From positions 4,332,001-4,396,000 of the forward strand of contig NZ_JAHBRX010000001.1 of the NCBI RefSeq assembly GCF_018398335.1: a DNA stretch of 64,000 bases, in the 5' to 3' direction. Made by a program: the position numbers and the translations under genes. The stretch comes from Chelatococcus sp. HY11 (GTDB lineage Bacteria > Pseudomonadota > Alphaproteobacteria > Rhizobiales > Beijerinckiaceae). Positions 52,186 through 61,133 of this stretch are shown here, in pieces. The notes beneath the pieces were generated by a model. The model was not told where the DNA came from and did not search any database. It saw only the letters and a program-made list of their open reading frames with translations. How positions within the stretch are numbered: the first letter of the stretch is position 1; every line of letters starts with the position of its first letter.

Positions 52186-52884
52186 ATGTCCGATATCAGC
52201 GAGCAGGAGAGCCGGGTCGATGCGGCCTACAGGCATCTCGTCGCCTACATCGAACGTGAGAACGTGCCCGAGGGCAGCCGTCTGCCTTCGGAGAGCGAAT
52301 TCGTGGAGCGCTTTGGTTTGTCGCGGGCCAGCATTCGTGAGGCCCTGGCTCGCCTCAGGGCGGAGGGGCGGGCGGTCTCGCGCCGCGGCTCCGGCACCTT
52401 CACGGCGCGTGGTCTGCCGGCGGAGCTCGTTCGCCTCTCGGCGATCGATTCGGTTCAGGACCTCATCGACTGGCAAGAGTTCCGCGTCGCTCTCGAAAGC
52501 GAGGTCGCGGCACTGGCGGCTGAACGGCGCGATGACGCTGATTTGGCTCGGATTCATGCCGCGCAAGAGGCGTTGATGGCCAAACTCGCGAGCGAGCATG
52601 GCCAGGCCGAGGACGCCGAATTTCACCGGTCCATCGCCGTGGCTGCCCATAACGGGAAGCTTCTGGACGGCGTGAGTGCGCTGGCCAATCACATCTTTCG
52701 CTGGAGCGGGCAGACGCGGGAGCGCGGCATTCTCACGCTCAGTGAACGCCGGGAGATCATCGCGGCCGAGCACGGCGAGATCATCAACGCGATCACGGAA
52801 CGCAAGCCCGACCAGGCTCGCTTCGCTCTCCGCCGGCATCTGTTGAATGGCCGGGCGCGCTTTCTCGGAACGTTGCGCCTGTAG
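52186..52884 (+). CDS. GntR-family (FadR subfamily) regulator
   Basis: The 232-residue regulator has an N-terminal winged helix-turn-helix (LPSESEFVERFGLSRASIREALARLRAEG). A helical FCD effector domain follows, with EFRVALESEVAALAAERR, AEFHRSIAVAAHNG and a C-terminal EHGEIINAI. It starts after GGAG. Matching motifs upstream of it and of the next operon suggest it controls both directions of this sugar-utilisation module. Confidence 0.92.
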   Translation: MSDISEQESRVDAAYRHLVAYIERENVPEGSRLPSESEFVERFGLSRASIREALARLRAEGRAVSRRGSGTFTARGLPAELVRLSAIDSVQDLIDWQEFRVALESEVAALAAERRDDADLARIHAAQEALMAKLASEHGQAEDAEFHRSIAVAAHNGKLLDGVSALANHIFRWSGQTRERGILTLSERREIIAAEHGEIINAITERKPDQARFALRRHLLNGRARFLGTLRL

Positions 52885-52902
52885 CGCACGTAGGTCTCAA
52901 AG

Positions 52903-52932
52903 TAGTCAGACAGGAAGATAAGCTGTCCGTCA
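52903..52932. promoter_or_regulatory. Candidate GntR operator 2
   Basis: TAGTCAGACAG (52903-52913) is the exact reverse complement of CTGTCTGACTA at 52141. A related inverted half CTGTCCGTCA follows at 52923-52932. The site precedes the family 1 ABC operon by 16 bases. Confidence 0.55.
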
Positions 52933-52947
52933 GGGAGGACATGGGGA

Positions 52948-54249
52948 ATGACCGGGATGGAATCCAGGCTGATCGATCGCCGATCAGCGCTCAAGGGCGG
53001 GCTTGCGGCGGGTGTCGCAATGCCGTTCCTCTCGCGGGCGGGGTTCGCACAAGCTGCGGGCAGTGTCCGCATCTGGACTTTCATGAGCGCGGAAGGACAA
53101 TCTCCGCGCGAGAAGGTCTTCAAGGCGCTCATCGACGAATTCGAGGCCAAGAACAAGGTCAAAGTTGTCGTCGAGCCGCAGCCGTTCCAGGAGCTGGAAA
53201 CAAAATTCGTGGCCGCGGTCGCGCAGAAGCGCGCTCCGGATCTCGTGTGGCTGCGCGACACCTTCCTCAGCCTCGTGGTCGACCGTAAAGGACTTGCGGA
53301 TCTGAACGAGGTGCTGACGCCGGATTTCAAGCGCGACGCGCTGCCGGACATGTTCGATGTCTTCACGCAGAAGGCGGTCTTCGACGGCAAGCGCGTGTCG
53401 TTGCCCATCTGGCCATCGCCAGCGCAGATCATCTTCTATCGCAAGGACGCCTTGCGGGAGATCGGCATCGATGCGCCGCCGCTCGCCTGGGATACCTTCA
53501 TCGACGCGGCCGCGAAGCTCACGAAGGGCGATCGCATCGCCTTGGGCCTGCCGACGAGCGACAACAGCGTGTCGGCCTTCATCAACATCATGACCGGTTT
53601 TGGCCCGGAGATTTTCGACAAGGCGACCGGGCGCATCGATCTCACAGGTGCGCAGGCGATCGAGACGGCCAATGTGGTGCGGACGCTGGTGGCAAGGGGC
53701 GCGGTGTCGAAGACCCTGCTGAACGCCATGGGTGACGATATCCAGGACCAGTTCGCCGCTGGCCGCTTCGCCATGGCGCAGGCCTTCGCGCCGCGCTTCC
53801 AGCAGTATCAGAAGATCGCCGCCGGCTACGACCCGAAGGAACTGGCGATTTCCGCCTGGCCGTCCTTCGGCGGGCGCCCGCCGGCCGTTCTCCTTGGGCC
53901 TTATTGGACGGTCGGCCTTGCCGCCACCTCGCAGAACAAGGAGGCGGCTGTCGCCTTCCTGGAATCTATGTATACGCCCGAGGCGTCGATGCGCTGGGCG
54001 AAGGATGCGAGCCTCATTCCCGATCGACGCTCCGTCATGAAGGATCCGTGGTTCGAGAAACCCGAGGCGGCCGTCACGCGGAATTTCTACGAACTCCTGT
54101 CGGGCAAAGGTGCATTCGTCTTCCCGCAGCGCGTGCCTGACGTCACCAAGATCTTCGCTGTGCTCAATACGTCCCTGCAAGAAATCATCGGCACGGACGA
54201 GAAGGTCGAGGCGATCCTCAGCCGCGCCAAGACGTCGCTCAACTGGTAG
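52948..54249 (+). CDS. ABC transporter substrate-binding protein, family 1 (sugar type)
   Basis: The 433-residue periplasmic binding protein has a signal with a DRRSALKGG twin-arginine motif ahead of a hydrophobic segment ending AGFAQ, so Tat export is possible. Family 1 features are VVVEPQPFQELETKFVAA, APDLVWLRDTFLS, and ILSRAKTSLNW at the C-terminus. The two permease genes follow. The ligand is probably a sugar or sugar derivative; the linked dehydratase and oxidoreductase suggest an acidic or alcoholic sugar compound. Confidence 0.9.
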   Translation: MTGMESRLIDRRSALKGGLAAGVAMPFLSRAGFAQAAGSVRIWTFMSAEGQSPREKVFKALIDEFEAKNKVKVVVEPQPFQELETKFVAAVAQKRAPDLVWLRDTFLSLVVDRKGLADLNEVLTPDFKRDALPDMFDVFTQKAVFDGKRVSLPIWPSPAQIIFYRKDALREIGIDAPPLAWDTFIDAAAKLTKGDRIALGLPTSDNSVSAFINIMTGFGPEIFDKATGRIDLTGAQAIETANVVRTLVARGAVSKTLLNAMGDDIQDQFAAGRFAMAQAFAPRFQQYQKIAAGYDPKELAISAWPSFGGRPPAVLLGPYWTVGLAATSQNKEAAVAFLESMYTPEASMRWAKDASLIPDRRSVMKDPWFEKPEAAVTRNFYELLSGKGAFVFPQRVPDVTKIFAVLNTSLQEIIGTDEKVEAILSRAKTSLNW

Positions 54250-54262
54250 GACACCGCGACAG

Positions 54263-55192
54263 ATGGTCAGCGTTCCAGCGTCTGGTACGACAACATTCAC
54301 CCGATCGATCGAGGACGCGGCGCGCGCCGGGCGCCGCGTCGGGACGACGCTGGTTGGTCCGGCGGTACTCGTCGTGATCGCCGTCAATATATTGCCGGCG
54401 TTCTTCGGCTTCTACTCGAGCCTGCGCAAGATCTTCTTCTTCGGAGACGAAGGTTTTGCCGGCCTCGACAATTTCAGGGCACTCTTCGCTGATCCCGTGA
54501 CCTGGGAGGCGATTGGCCGGTCGCTTATCTTCACCTTCGGAGCGCTGGCGCTCGCGGTTCCGCTGGCGCTGCTCGCGGCGCTGGCGGTTCGTGAGCTTGG
54601 CGCGCGCGGCCGTATCCTGCTGACTATTCTGCTTGTGCCGTGGGCGATGAGCCCGATCGTCGTCGCGCTCCTGTGGAAGTGGATCCTCCTGCCGTCGCCG
54701 GGCGGTCTCTTCGCGTCCATCTTAGCCACCTTCGGCATGCCGCCCGCCAACCTCCTGTCCAATCCGACATGGGCGATGCCGACCGTGATCGCGGTTGCGG
54801 TATGGCGGACTTTCGCCTTCGCCGCCATCATCCTGACGGCCGGCCTCGGCCAGATCCCGAAGGACCTCTACAAGGCAGCGGCCGTCGATGGCCTGACGGC
54901 GGTGGAGCGCTTCTCGCGCATCACCGTGCCGTTGCTCGCGCCGTCGATCCTGATCGTCCTGTCGATGTTGACGATCAGCTATTTCAACGAGGTCCAGGTC
55001 ATCATCGGGCTGACGTCGGGTGGACCTATCCGCTCCACGACGACGCTCGCCTACCAGCTCTACCTCACCGGTTTCGTGGAGCTGGACCAGGGACGCGGAA
55101 ACGCGATCGCCGTGGTGATGTTCCTGATCAATCTCGTGCTCATCGTCGGCTATGTCCAACTCCTCGGCAACAAGAAGGGCGGTGAAGCATGA
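54263..55192 (+). CDS. ABC transporter permease, MalF/UgpA type
   Basis: The 309-residue permease starts at MVSVPASGTTTF, 13 bp after the binding-protein stop. It has LVGPAVLVVIAVNILPAFFGFYSSL as an early span. The EAA loop (IPKDLYKAAAVDGLTAVERFSRITVPLLAP) and a LGNKKGGEA end follow. It is coupled to the MalG-type gene by an ATGA overlap. Confidence 0.92.
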   Translation: MVSVPASGTTTFTRSIEDAARAGRRVGTTLVGPAVLVVIAVNILPAFFGFYSSLRKIFFFGDEGFAGLDNFRALFADPVTWEAIGRSLIFTFGALALAVPLALLAALAVRELGARGRILLTILLVPWAMSPIVVALLWKWILLPSPGGLFASILATFGMPPANLLSNPTWAMPTVIAVAVWRTFAFAAIILTAGLGQIPKDLYKAAAVDGLTAVERFSRITVPLLAPSILIVLSMLTISYFNEVQVIIGLTSGGPIRSTTTLAYQLYLTGFVELDQGRGNAIAVVMFLINLVLIVGYVQLLGNKKGGEA

Positions 55193-56022
55193 ACCAGAGC
55201 ATGCGCCTGTCCGGCCGCGCGGCTCTTCTCGCGGCGTCGGCGATTGCCTCGGTCGTGGTGCTCGGTCCGATCATCTGGGCGCTGTCCACGTCGCTGAAGT
55301 CGGACAACCACATCTTCGCGGTCCCGCCGCGTCTCATCCCCGATGAGCCCACGCTGATGCATTTCCAGCGCCTCATCGCGGAAGGCGTGCAGTGGAGTTT
55401 CCTCAACAGCGCCTTTTATACCGTGGTCTCCGTCGCCTTTGCCGTCGCTGTCGGAGGCACCGCGGGCTACGCGCTGGTGCGGTATCCCGTCCCGGCCAAG
55501 CGCGCGCTGCTCGTCCTGTTCATGGGCGTCATGTCGATCCCGAGCTACGCGCTTCTGCTGCCGACGCAGGTTATCTTCGTGCGGCTGGGGATCTTCGACA
55601 CGCGGCTCGCGCTGCCGATCCTCTATGCCGCCCACGTCATTCCCTTCGCGGTGTGGATGACCCGGGCGCATTTCGCGACCGTGCCGCGCGAGCTTGAACA
55701 GGCCGCTCTCGTCGATGGGTACTCACGCTTCGAGGCGGTGTGGAAGGTCATCATTCCCGGTGCCCGCCCGGCCCTGATCGCGGCGTCCGCCTTCGGCTTC
55801 CTCTATGCCTGGAACGACTACATCACCGCGACGACGATGGTGGAAGCGCCCGATCTCCGGACGTTGCCGGTTGCCCTCATCTTCTTCCAGGGCTTCCACG
55901 GCCGGGACTGGGGCGCGCTGATGGCCGGGGTGGTCATCGCCACGCTGCCGCCTGTCGTCCTCTTCCTCGTCTATCGCCGCTATCTGATCGGCGGCTTCTC
56001 GGAAGGTTCGGTGAAGGGGTGA
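55189..56022 (+). CDS. ABC transporter permease, MalG/UgpE type
   Basis: The 277-residue permease has the MalG-type N-terminus (LSTSLKSDNHIFAVPPRLIPDEP), the EAA loop (VPRELEQAALVDGYSRFEAVWKVIIPGARPAL) and YRRYLIGGFSEGSVKG at the C-terminus. It overlaps the MalF-type gene by 4 bp. Confidence 0.93.
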   Translation: MNQSMRLSGRAALLAASAIASVVVLGPIIWALSTSLKSDNHIFAVPPRLIPDEPTLMHFQRLIAEGVQWSFLNSAFYTVVSVAFAVAVGGTAGYALVRYPVPAKRALLVLFMGVMSIPSYALLLPTQVIFVRLGIFDTRLALPILYAAHVIPFAVWMTRAHFATVPRELEQAALVDGYSRFEAVWKVIIPGARPALIAASAFGFLYAWNDYITATTMVEAPDLRTLPVALIFFQGFHGRDWGALMAGVVIATLPPVVLFLVYRRYLIGGFSEGSVKG

Positions 56023-56067
56023 CCCACGCCGACGCCAACGCAATCCGCCAGCCGGACGACAAAGCGC

Positions 56068-56099
56068 AAGACGTTATTCTGCCAAAGACGCTATTCTGC
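56068..56099. repeat. Tandem 15-bp direct repeat upstream of the sugar ATPase gene
   Basis: AAGACGTTATTCTGC (56068-56082) and AAGACGCTATTCTGC (56085-56099) are direct repeats with a 17-bp period and one mismatch. They lie in the 94-base gap between the permease and ATPase genes. They may be a regulatory site or a replication-slippage product. Confidence 0.6.
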
Positions 56100-56116
56100 A
56101 ATGTGAGAGCCAAGGA

Positions 56117-57235
56117 ATGAACGTGCACAGCCAGGATATCGCATCACGCGCCGTCGGCGCTTCCGCGCGTTCCGTCCGCTTTGTCGATGTCGCCAAGCGC
56201 TTCGGCTCCGTCACGGCGGTCGGCGATGTCAACCTCACCATCGCGCCGGGACAGTTCGTCACGCTGCTCGGCCCTTCCGGCTGCGGAAAATCAACGACGC
56301 TCAGCATGATCGCCGGACTGGAGCTGCCGAGCCAGGGGCACATCTATATAGGCGAGAAGGACGTGACGACGGTCCCTCCGGCGGACCGGGACATCGCCAT
56401 GGTGTTCCAGTCCTACGCGCTCTATCCGCATCTCACGATCTTCGAGAACATCGCCTTTCCCCTGCGGGCGAAGCGCCGGCGCACCACCGAGGCCGAGGTC
56501 AACCGCAAGGTGACGGACGCCGCGCGGATGCTCGGTCTCGACAAGCTGCTCGCGCGCTTTCCCCGCGAGATCTCCGGCGGCCAGCGCCAGCGCGTGGCGC
56601 TCGGCCGGGCGATGGTGCGCACGCCGACCATCTATCTCCTCGATGAGCCGCTCTCGAACCTCGACCAGCAGCTGAGGGTGCAGATGCGCTCCGAGCTGAA
56701 GGATCTCCACCAGCGGCTCGGCGCCACCATGCTCTACGTCACCCACGATCAGGGTGAGGCGATGACGCTGTCGGACATCATTGCGGTCATGTCGGCCGGG
56801 CGCATCGAGCAGGTGGGGGCGCCACGGGAGCTTTACGACCGGCCGGCCAATCTGTTCGTCGCGCGCTTTCTCGGCGAGCCCGGCATGAACATCCTGAACG
56901 GCGATATCGGCGATGGCCGGCTGCGCGGGCCCGGCGTCGCGATCGCGCTTCCGCCGACCGTGAAGGCAGGGCCCGGCAAGCTGTGCGCCGGCATCCGGCC
57001 GGAAGATCTCATGCTTTGCCCGGCTGATGAGGCCGAGTTGACCGGGGTGGTACGGACGGTCGAGTTCCTCGGCTCGCGCTGCCTGATGCGCGCCGATATC
57101 GGTGAGACACTCGTCACCGCCTTCCTGCCGGCCGAAGTCACGACCCAGCCCGGCGAGACGGTCGGTCTCAAGGCGTCTCACCCGGGCCGCACGCGCTGGT
57201 TCGACGTGGCGTCCGGCCTCGCGGTCGGTCATTAA
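56117..57235 (+). CDS. ABC transporter ATP-binding protein, MalK/UgpC type
   Basis: The 372-residue ATPase has Walker A GPSGCGKST, signature SGGQRQR, Walker B IYLLDEPLSNLD and the THDQGEAMTLSD H-loop. A C-terminal TOBE domain contains GIRPEDLML. The start ATG follows AAGGA. It completes the family 1 importer. It may be shared with other sugar importers, as MalK-type subunits often are. Confidence 0.93.
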   Translation: MNVHSQDIASRAVGASARSVRFVDVAKRFGSVTAVGDVNLTIAPGQFVTLLGPSGCGKSTTLSMIAGLELPSQGHIYIGEKDVTTVPPADRDIAMVFQSYALYPHLTIFENIAFPLRAKRRRTTEAEVNRKVTDAARMLGLDKLLARFPREISGGQRQRVALGRAMVRTPTIYLLDEPLSNLDQQLRVQMRSELKDLHQRLGATMLYVTHDQGEAMTLSDIIAVMSAGRIEQVGAPRELYDRPANLFVARFLGEPGMNILNGDIGDGRLRGPGVAIALPPTVKAGPGKLCAGIRPEDLMLCPADEAELTGVVRTVEFLGSRCLMRADIGETLVTAFLPAEVTTQPGETVGLKASHPGRTRWFDVASGLAVGH

Positions 57236-57245
57236 GGCGATTGCG

Positions 57246-57659
57246 ATGCGACAGATACTCAGCATTGAGACGACTGAGGCCTTGAAGGTCGCGTCGGCGG
57301 CGCTCGAGGCGGGCGCCGGGCGCGGTCATGCGCTCGCGGTCTGCGTGGTCGACGCGACCGGCACACCGCTCATCCTCCTGCGCGACGACCGGGCGCGGTT
57401 GACGACCGTCGAGATGGCCATCAACAAGGCGTGGACGGCGGCGGCTCATCAGCGTGCGACCCATGAACTCGCGGCCGTCGTGCAACCCGGCCAGCCGGGG
57501 TTCGGCGCCAATATCCAGTTCGGCGGACGGCTGTCGCCCTTGCCCGGTGGATTGCCGATCGCAGTCGAGGGCGGTGTCGCCGGCGGCATCGGCGTCAGCG
57601 GAGGAGACGCGGAGACAGACATCGCCGCGGCCCGCGCGGGGCTGGCGGCACTTGGCTGA
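57246..57659 (+). CDS. GlcG/HbpS-like (DUF336) protein
   Basis: The 137-residue protein matches the GlcG/HbpS small-protein family. It has VCVVDATGTPLILLRDDRA, MAINKAWTAAAHQRAT and LPIAVEGGVAGGIGVSGG at the C-terminus. It starts at MRQILSIETTE, 10 bp after the ATPase stop. Homologues are often next to glycolate or sugar catabolism genes and some bind heme. No catalytic role can be assigned. It ends 57 bp before the convergent nik operon. Confidence 0.85.
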   Translation: MRQILSIETTEALKVASAALEAGAGRGHALAVCVVDATGTPLILLRDDRARLTTVEMAINKAWTAAAHQRATHELAAVVQPGQPGFGANIQFGGRLSPLPGGLPIAVEGGVAGGIGVSGGDAETDIAAARAGLAALG

Positions 57660-57716
57660 GCCGAATTCACGTCGCCTCGCGTCGACCCCGGCCAATCAAC
57701 GCCACGGCATGACCGG

Positions 57717-58526
57717 TCAGTATGTCCGCTGCTCGTGACGTTGAGCCGGCCGCGCGGGCAGGACTGCGCCTTGCAGGGCGCGCGCGGCCGGGTGGGTGAA
57801 GTGAAGCGGCCGTATCACCGGGACATCCTCGACGATGCGGCCTCCATCCATGACGACGACACGCTCGCAGAAGCGGTGGACGAGCCGGAGGTCGTGCGTG
57901 ACGAAGAGAAAGGCGGTGCCGCGCGCCGCCTGGATTTCCTTGAACAGATCGATGGTCTGGATCTGCAGCACGAGGTCGAGATTCGAGACCGCCTCGTCGA
58001 GCACGATAAGCTCGGGCTGCGGCGCCAGCGCGCGCGCAATGCAGACACGCTGCAATTGTCCCCCGCTCATCTGCACGGGCAACTTTTCGGCGTCATCCGG
58101 TGCAAGCCCCACTTCGACGAGGAGTTCGCGGACGCGTGCCGCCCGCTGGCGCTCGTCAAGGTCGGTAAGGTGGCGCAGGGGCTCGGCGACGATGCGTTCC
58201 ACGCTGTGGCGCGGGTTCACGGCTTCCAGCGAATCCTGGAACACCACCTGGACAGCGCGGCGGAAGGCGAGAAGGTCCGCGCTGTCGAGCGTACTGAGAG
58301 GTCTGCCCTTGAAGCGGATATCGCCACGGTCCGGCTTCTCCAGGCCCAGGATGAGTCGGCCGAGCGTGCTCTTGCCGCAGCCACTGCGGCCTAGCAGGCC
58401 CAGCGTCTCGCCCGGCTGGATCGTCAGGTCGATGCCATCGAGCACCACTTTCGGCGCGGCGCGGCCGACCAGCGCAAAGCTGCGATAGCTGCGGCCGATA
58501 CCGCGCGCTTCGATGAGGGGCGTCAC
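57717..58526 (-). CDS. nikE: Nickel ABC transporter ATP-binding protein NikE
   Basis: The 269-residue ATPase has Walker [10 protein letters not shown], signature MSGGQLQR, Walker [17 protein letters not shown] and [18 protein letters not shown]. The [13 protein letters not shown] stretch is a distinctive NikE feature. It overlaps nikD by 4 bp. It is the last gene of the nik operon and energises Ni(II) import with NikD. Confidence 0.93.
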   Translation of the reverse strand: MTPLIEARGIGRSYRSFALVGRAAPKVVLDGIDLTIQPGETLGLLGRSGCGKSTLGRLILGLEKPDRGDIRFKGRPLSTLDSADLLAFRRAVQVVFQDSLEAVNPRHSVERIVAEPLRHLTDLDERQRAARVRELLVEVGLAPDDAEKLPVQMSGGQLQRVCIARALAPQPELIVLDEAVSNLDLVLQIQTIDLFKEIQAARGTAFLFVTHDLRLVHRFCERVVVMDGGRIVEDVPVIRPLHFTHPAARALQGAVLPARPAQRHEQRTY

Positions 58527-59305
58527 GCCACTTCCTCGTCGACATAGAGCGCGAGATGCGCGGCGATGAGGCTCTGGGTGACTGGATGCGCCGGCGCGTC
58601 GAAGATCGCGCGCACCGAGCCGCGTTCCACGATCCGGCCGGCGCTCATGACGGCCATGTCGTCGGCGAGCCGTGCCACCACGCCCATGTCGTGGGTGATG
58701 AGAAGGACACCGAGTTGGCGCTCCCGCGCGACACGCTCGATGAGATCGAGCAAACGCGCCTGCACCACGAGATCGATGTCCGTTGTCGGCTCGTCAGCGA
58801 AGAGAAACGGCGCGCGTGACAAGAGCGCGAGTGCGATCATCATGCGCTGGAGCATGCCGCCGCTCATCTCGAACGGATGGAGCGCGAGGATCCGCGCGGG
58901 ATCGTCGAGCCCGACCTCCGCCATGGTGTCACGGATGGCGTCTTCGGAGCCGGCGTCCCGATGGCCGACGGCGGCCAGCGTTTCCACCGCGTGGGCGCGC
59001 ATGGTCTTCACCGGATTGAAGGCGCTGCGCGGGTTCTGCATGATGGTGGCGATGGTGCGTCCGCGGAGTGTCGCGGCCGGCTTTTCCTCTCCATCCAGCA
59101 GGATACGACCGATCCGGCGGCTTACCCCGGCCGGCAGCACGCCCTGCGCGCCGCTTGCCGTCAGGGATTTCCCCGAGCCACTCGGCCCCACGAGTGCGAG
59201 GATACGCCCTGCCTCCAGCGTAAGCGTGAGCCCGTCGACGAGGGCGATCTCCCTGCCATGCCGATGCGTCGTGATGGTGAGGTCTTCGATGGTGAGCGTC
59301 GGCAT
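58523..59305 (-). CDS. nikD: Nickel ABC transporter ATP-binding protein NikD
   Basis: The 260-residue ATPase starts at MPTLTIEDL, overlapping the nikC stop by one base (TGATG). It has Walker [10 protein letters not shown], with Leu in place of the usual Thr/Ser. [16 protein letters not shown] as signature, [15 protein letters not shown] and [17 protein letters not shown] follow. The C-terminus is HPVTQSLI. Confidence 0.93.
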   Translation of the reverse strand: MPTLTIEDLTITTHRHGREIALVDGLTLTLEAGRILALVGPSGSGKSLTASGAQGVLPAGVSRRIGRILLDGEEKPAATLRGRTIATIMQNPRSAFNPVKTMRAHAVETLAAVGHRDAGSEDAIRDTMAEVGLDDPARILALHPFEMSGGMLQRMMIALALLSRAPFLFADEPTTDIDLVVQARLLDLIERVARERQLGVLLITHDMGVVARLADDMAVMSAGRIVERGSVRAIFDAPAHPVTQSLIAAHLALYVDEEVA

Positions 59306-60183
59306 CAGTGCTGGTGCTCCGCTGCGAGATGCGGATCCAGCTTGTCGCGAATGGCGTCGCCCGCGAGATTGAATGCCGCGACCGCCACGAACAGCGCAAA
59401 TCCCGGCCAGAACAGCAGCATCGGCTCCGTCCAGACGAACTGACGCGCGTCGTTGATCATGACGCCCCATTCCGCTGTCGGCGCCATCACCCCGAGGCCG
59501 AGAAACGACAGGCCGGAGACGTGGAGCATGATGTGGCCGATATCGAGCGTCGCCAGCACGACGAGCTGCGCGAAAGTCGGCGGCAGCAGATGCTCGATGA
59601 AGATGCGCGTGCGGCTGGCGCCGGCAACACGTGCTGCCAGAATGAAATCGCGCCGTTTGAAGGAGAGAACGAGCCCGCGCACGATACGTGCGTACCACGC
59701 CCAATGCGACAGCACGATCGCGATGATGACATTGACGAGGCCCGTGCCCAGCATGCCGACCATGAACAGGGCCAGCACGATGGTCGGGAACGTCAGGAAC
59801 ACGTCGCAGCAGCGCATGATGACCTGGTCCGCACGGCCGCCCAGCACGGCCGAGGTCCCGCCGATGACGATGCCGAGTGCGATGATGCCCGAAAGCGCGA
59901 TGGCGACCGCGCCCAGCGAGACGCGGGAACCGTAGATCAGGCGGGACAGCATGTCGCGGCCGAGGTGATCCGTGCCCATCCAATGGGCGAGGCTCGGTCC
60001 CTGGAGGCGCCCGGGCAAGTCGACCGCGTTCGGATCATAGGGCGCGATCAGGGGCGCGGCGATGGCGGCCAGGAGAAGAACGGCGACCAGCCCGCAGGCG
60101 ATGCGCGAACTCCAGCGCATGCTGGCGAAGAAGCCGCGCGCCGGTGCGACGGCGGCGCTGTCGTGCTCGACGATCGCGGTCAT
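59305..60183 (-). CDS. nikC: Nickel ABC transporter permease NikC
   Basis: The 292-residue inner-membrane permease has [20 protein letters not shown] and the EAA loop ([27 protein letters not shown]). [19 protein letters not shown] and a [12 protein letters not shown] end follow. It overlaps nikB by 4 bp. Confidence 0.93.
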   Translation of the reverse strand: MTAIVEHDSAAVAPARGFFASMRWSSRIACGLVAVLLLAAIAAPLIAPYDPNAVDLPGRLQGPSLAHWMGTDHLGRDMLSRLIYGSRVSLGAVAIALSGIIALGIVIGGTSAVLGGRADQVIMRCCDVFLTFPTIVLALFMVGMLGTGLVNVIIAIVLSHWAWYARIVRGLVLSFKRRDFILAARVAGASRTRIFIEHLLPPTFAQLVVLATLDIGHIMLHVSGLSFLGLGVMAPTAEWGVMINDARQFVWTEPMLLFWPGFALFVAVAAFNLAGDAIRDKLDPHLAAEHQH

Positions 60184-61124
60184 TCCGCGCTCCCGGCGTT
60201 GAGGCGGATCCGCGGATCGGCCCAGGCGTAGAAGATGTCGACGAGGAGGTTACAGAGCACGAAGATCAGCACCATCATGAGCGTGAAGCACTGGATCACG
60301 GGATAGTCGCGGTTGAAGATGGCCGAGACGGCATAGCGGCCGAGGCCCGGCCAGCCGAACACGCTTTCGATGACCAGGGTGCCGCCGATGAGTTCCCCCG
60401 CATGCATGCCCGTTGCGGTGATGATCGGCAGGATGGCATTGCGCAGCACATGGCCGCGCTCGACCTTGCCGTCGCTCAGGCCCCTGAGGCGCGCGTAGTA
60501 CACGTGCCGCTGCCCGGCGACCTCCAGCATGCTGGCCCTTAAGAGCCGCGCGTTGATGGCCAGCGACATGAAGCAGATGGCGATGACCGGCATGATGAGA
60601 TGGGCGGCGGTGCCACGGCCCATCGGCGGCAGCCAGCCGAGCTGCAGCGAGAAGAGCAGCACCAGCAGGAAGCCGAGCCAGAAGTTGGGCATGGAGACGC
60701 CGAGGAAGGCGATGCTGCGTACCACCTGATCCGGCCATTTGTCGCGATGCCGGGCCGCCCACATGCCGAGCGGAACGGAGACGAGGAGCGTGAAGGCGAG
60801 CGCGATGCCCGCGAGTTGCAGCGTCGCGGGCAGGAAATGCAACACCTCCGGCAAGACGGGGCGCTGCAAGGCGTAGGACGTGCCGAAATCGAGCCGCAAC
60901 GCATCCCATAGCCAAAGGAGATATTGGGTCAGCAGCGGCCTGTCCAAGCCAAGCAAGGCGCGCGCTTCGACAAGCGCCTGGTCGGTGGGCGGTATTCGCG
61001 ACAGGCGGAGATAGTCGAGCGCGGGGTCGCTTGGCCCGAGCCTCAGCATCAGGAAGATGACGAGCGAGGCGCCGAGCAGCATCGGGATGAGAAGCAGGAT
61101 GCGCCTGACGATGAAGGAAGCCAT
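60180..61124 (-). CDS. nikB: Nickel ABC transporter permease NikB
   Basis: The 314-residue permease begins [16 protein letters not shown] and carries the EAA-type loop ([30 protein letters not shown]). [11 protein letters not shown] and a WADPRIRL end follow. It lies 9 bp after nikA and is ATGA-coupled to nikC. Confidence 0.93.
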   Translation of the reverse strand: MASFIVRRILLLIPMLLGASLVIFLMLRLGPSDPALDYLRLSRIPPTDQALVEARALLGLDRPLLTQYLLWLWDALRLDFGTSYALQRPVLPEVLHFLPATLQLAGIALAFTLLVSVPLGMWAARHRDKWPDQVVRSIAFLGVSMPNFWLGFLLVLLFSLQLGWLPPMGRGTAAHLIMPVIAICFMSLAINARLLRASMLEVAGQRHVYYARLRGLSDGKVERGHVLRNAILPIITATGMHAGELIGGTLVIESVFGWPGLGRYAVSAIFNRDYPVIQCFTLMMVLIFVLCNLLVDIFYAWADPRIRLNAGSAE

Positions 61125-61133
61125 CGGTGCGGC

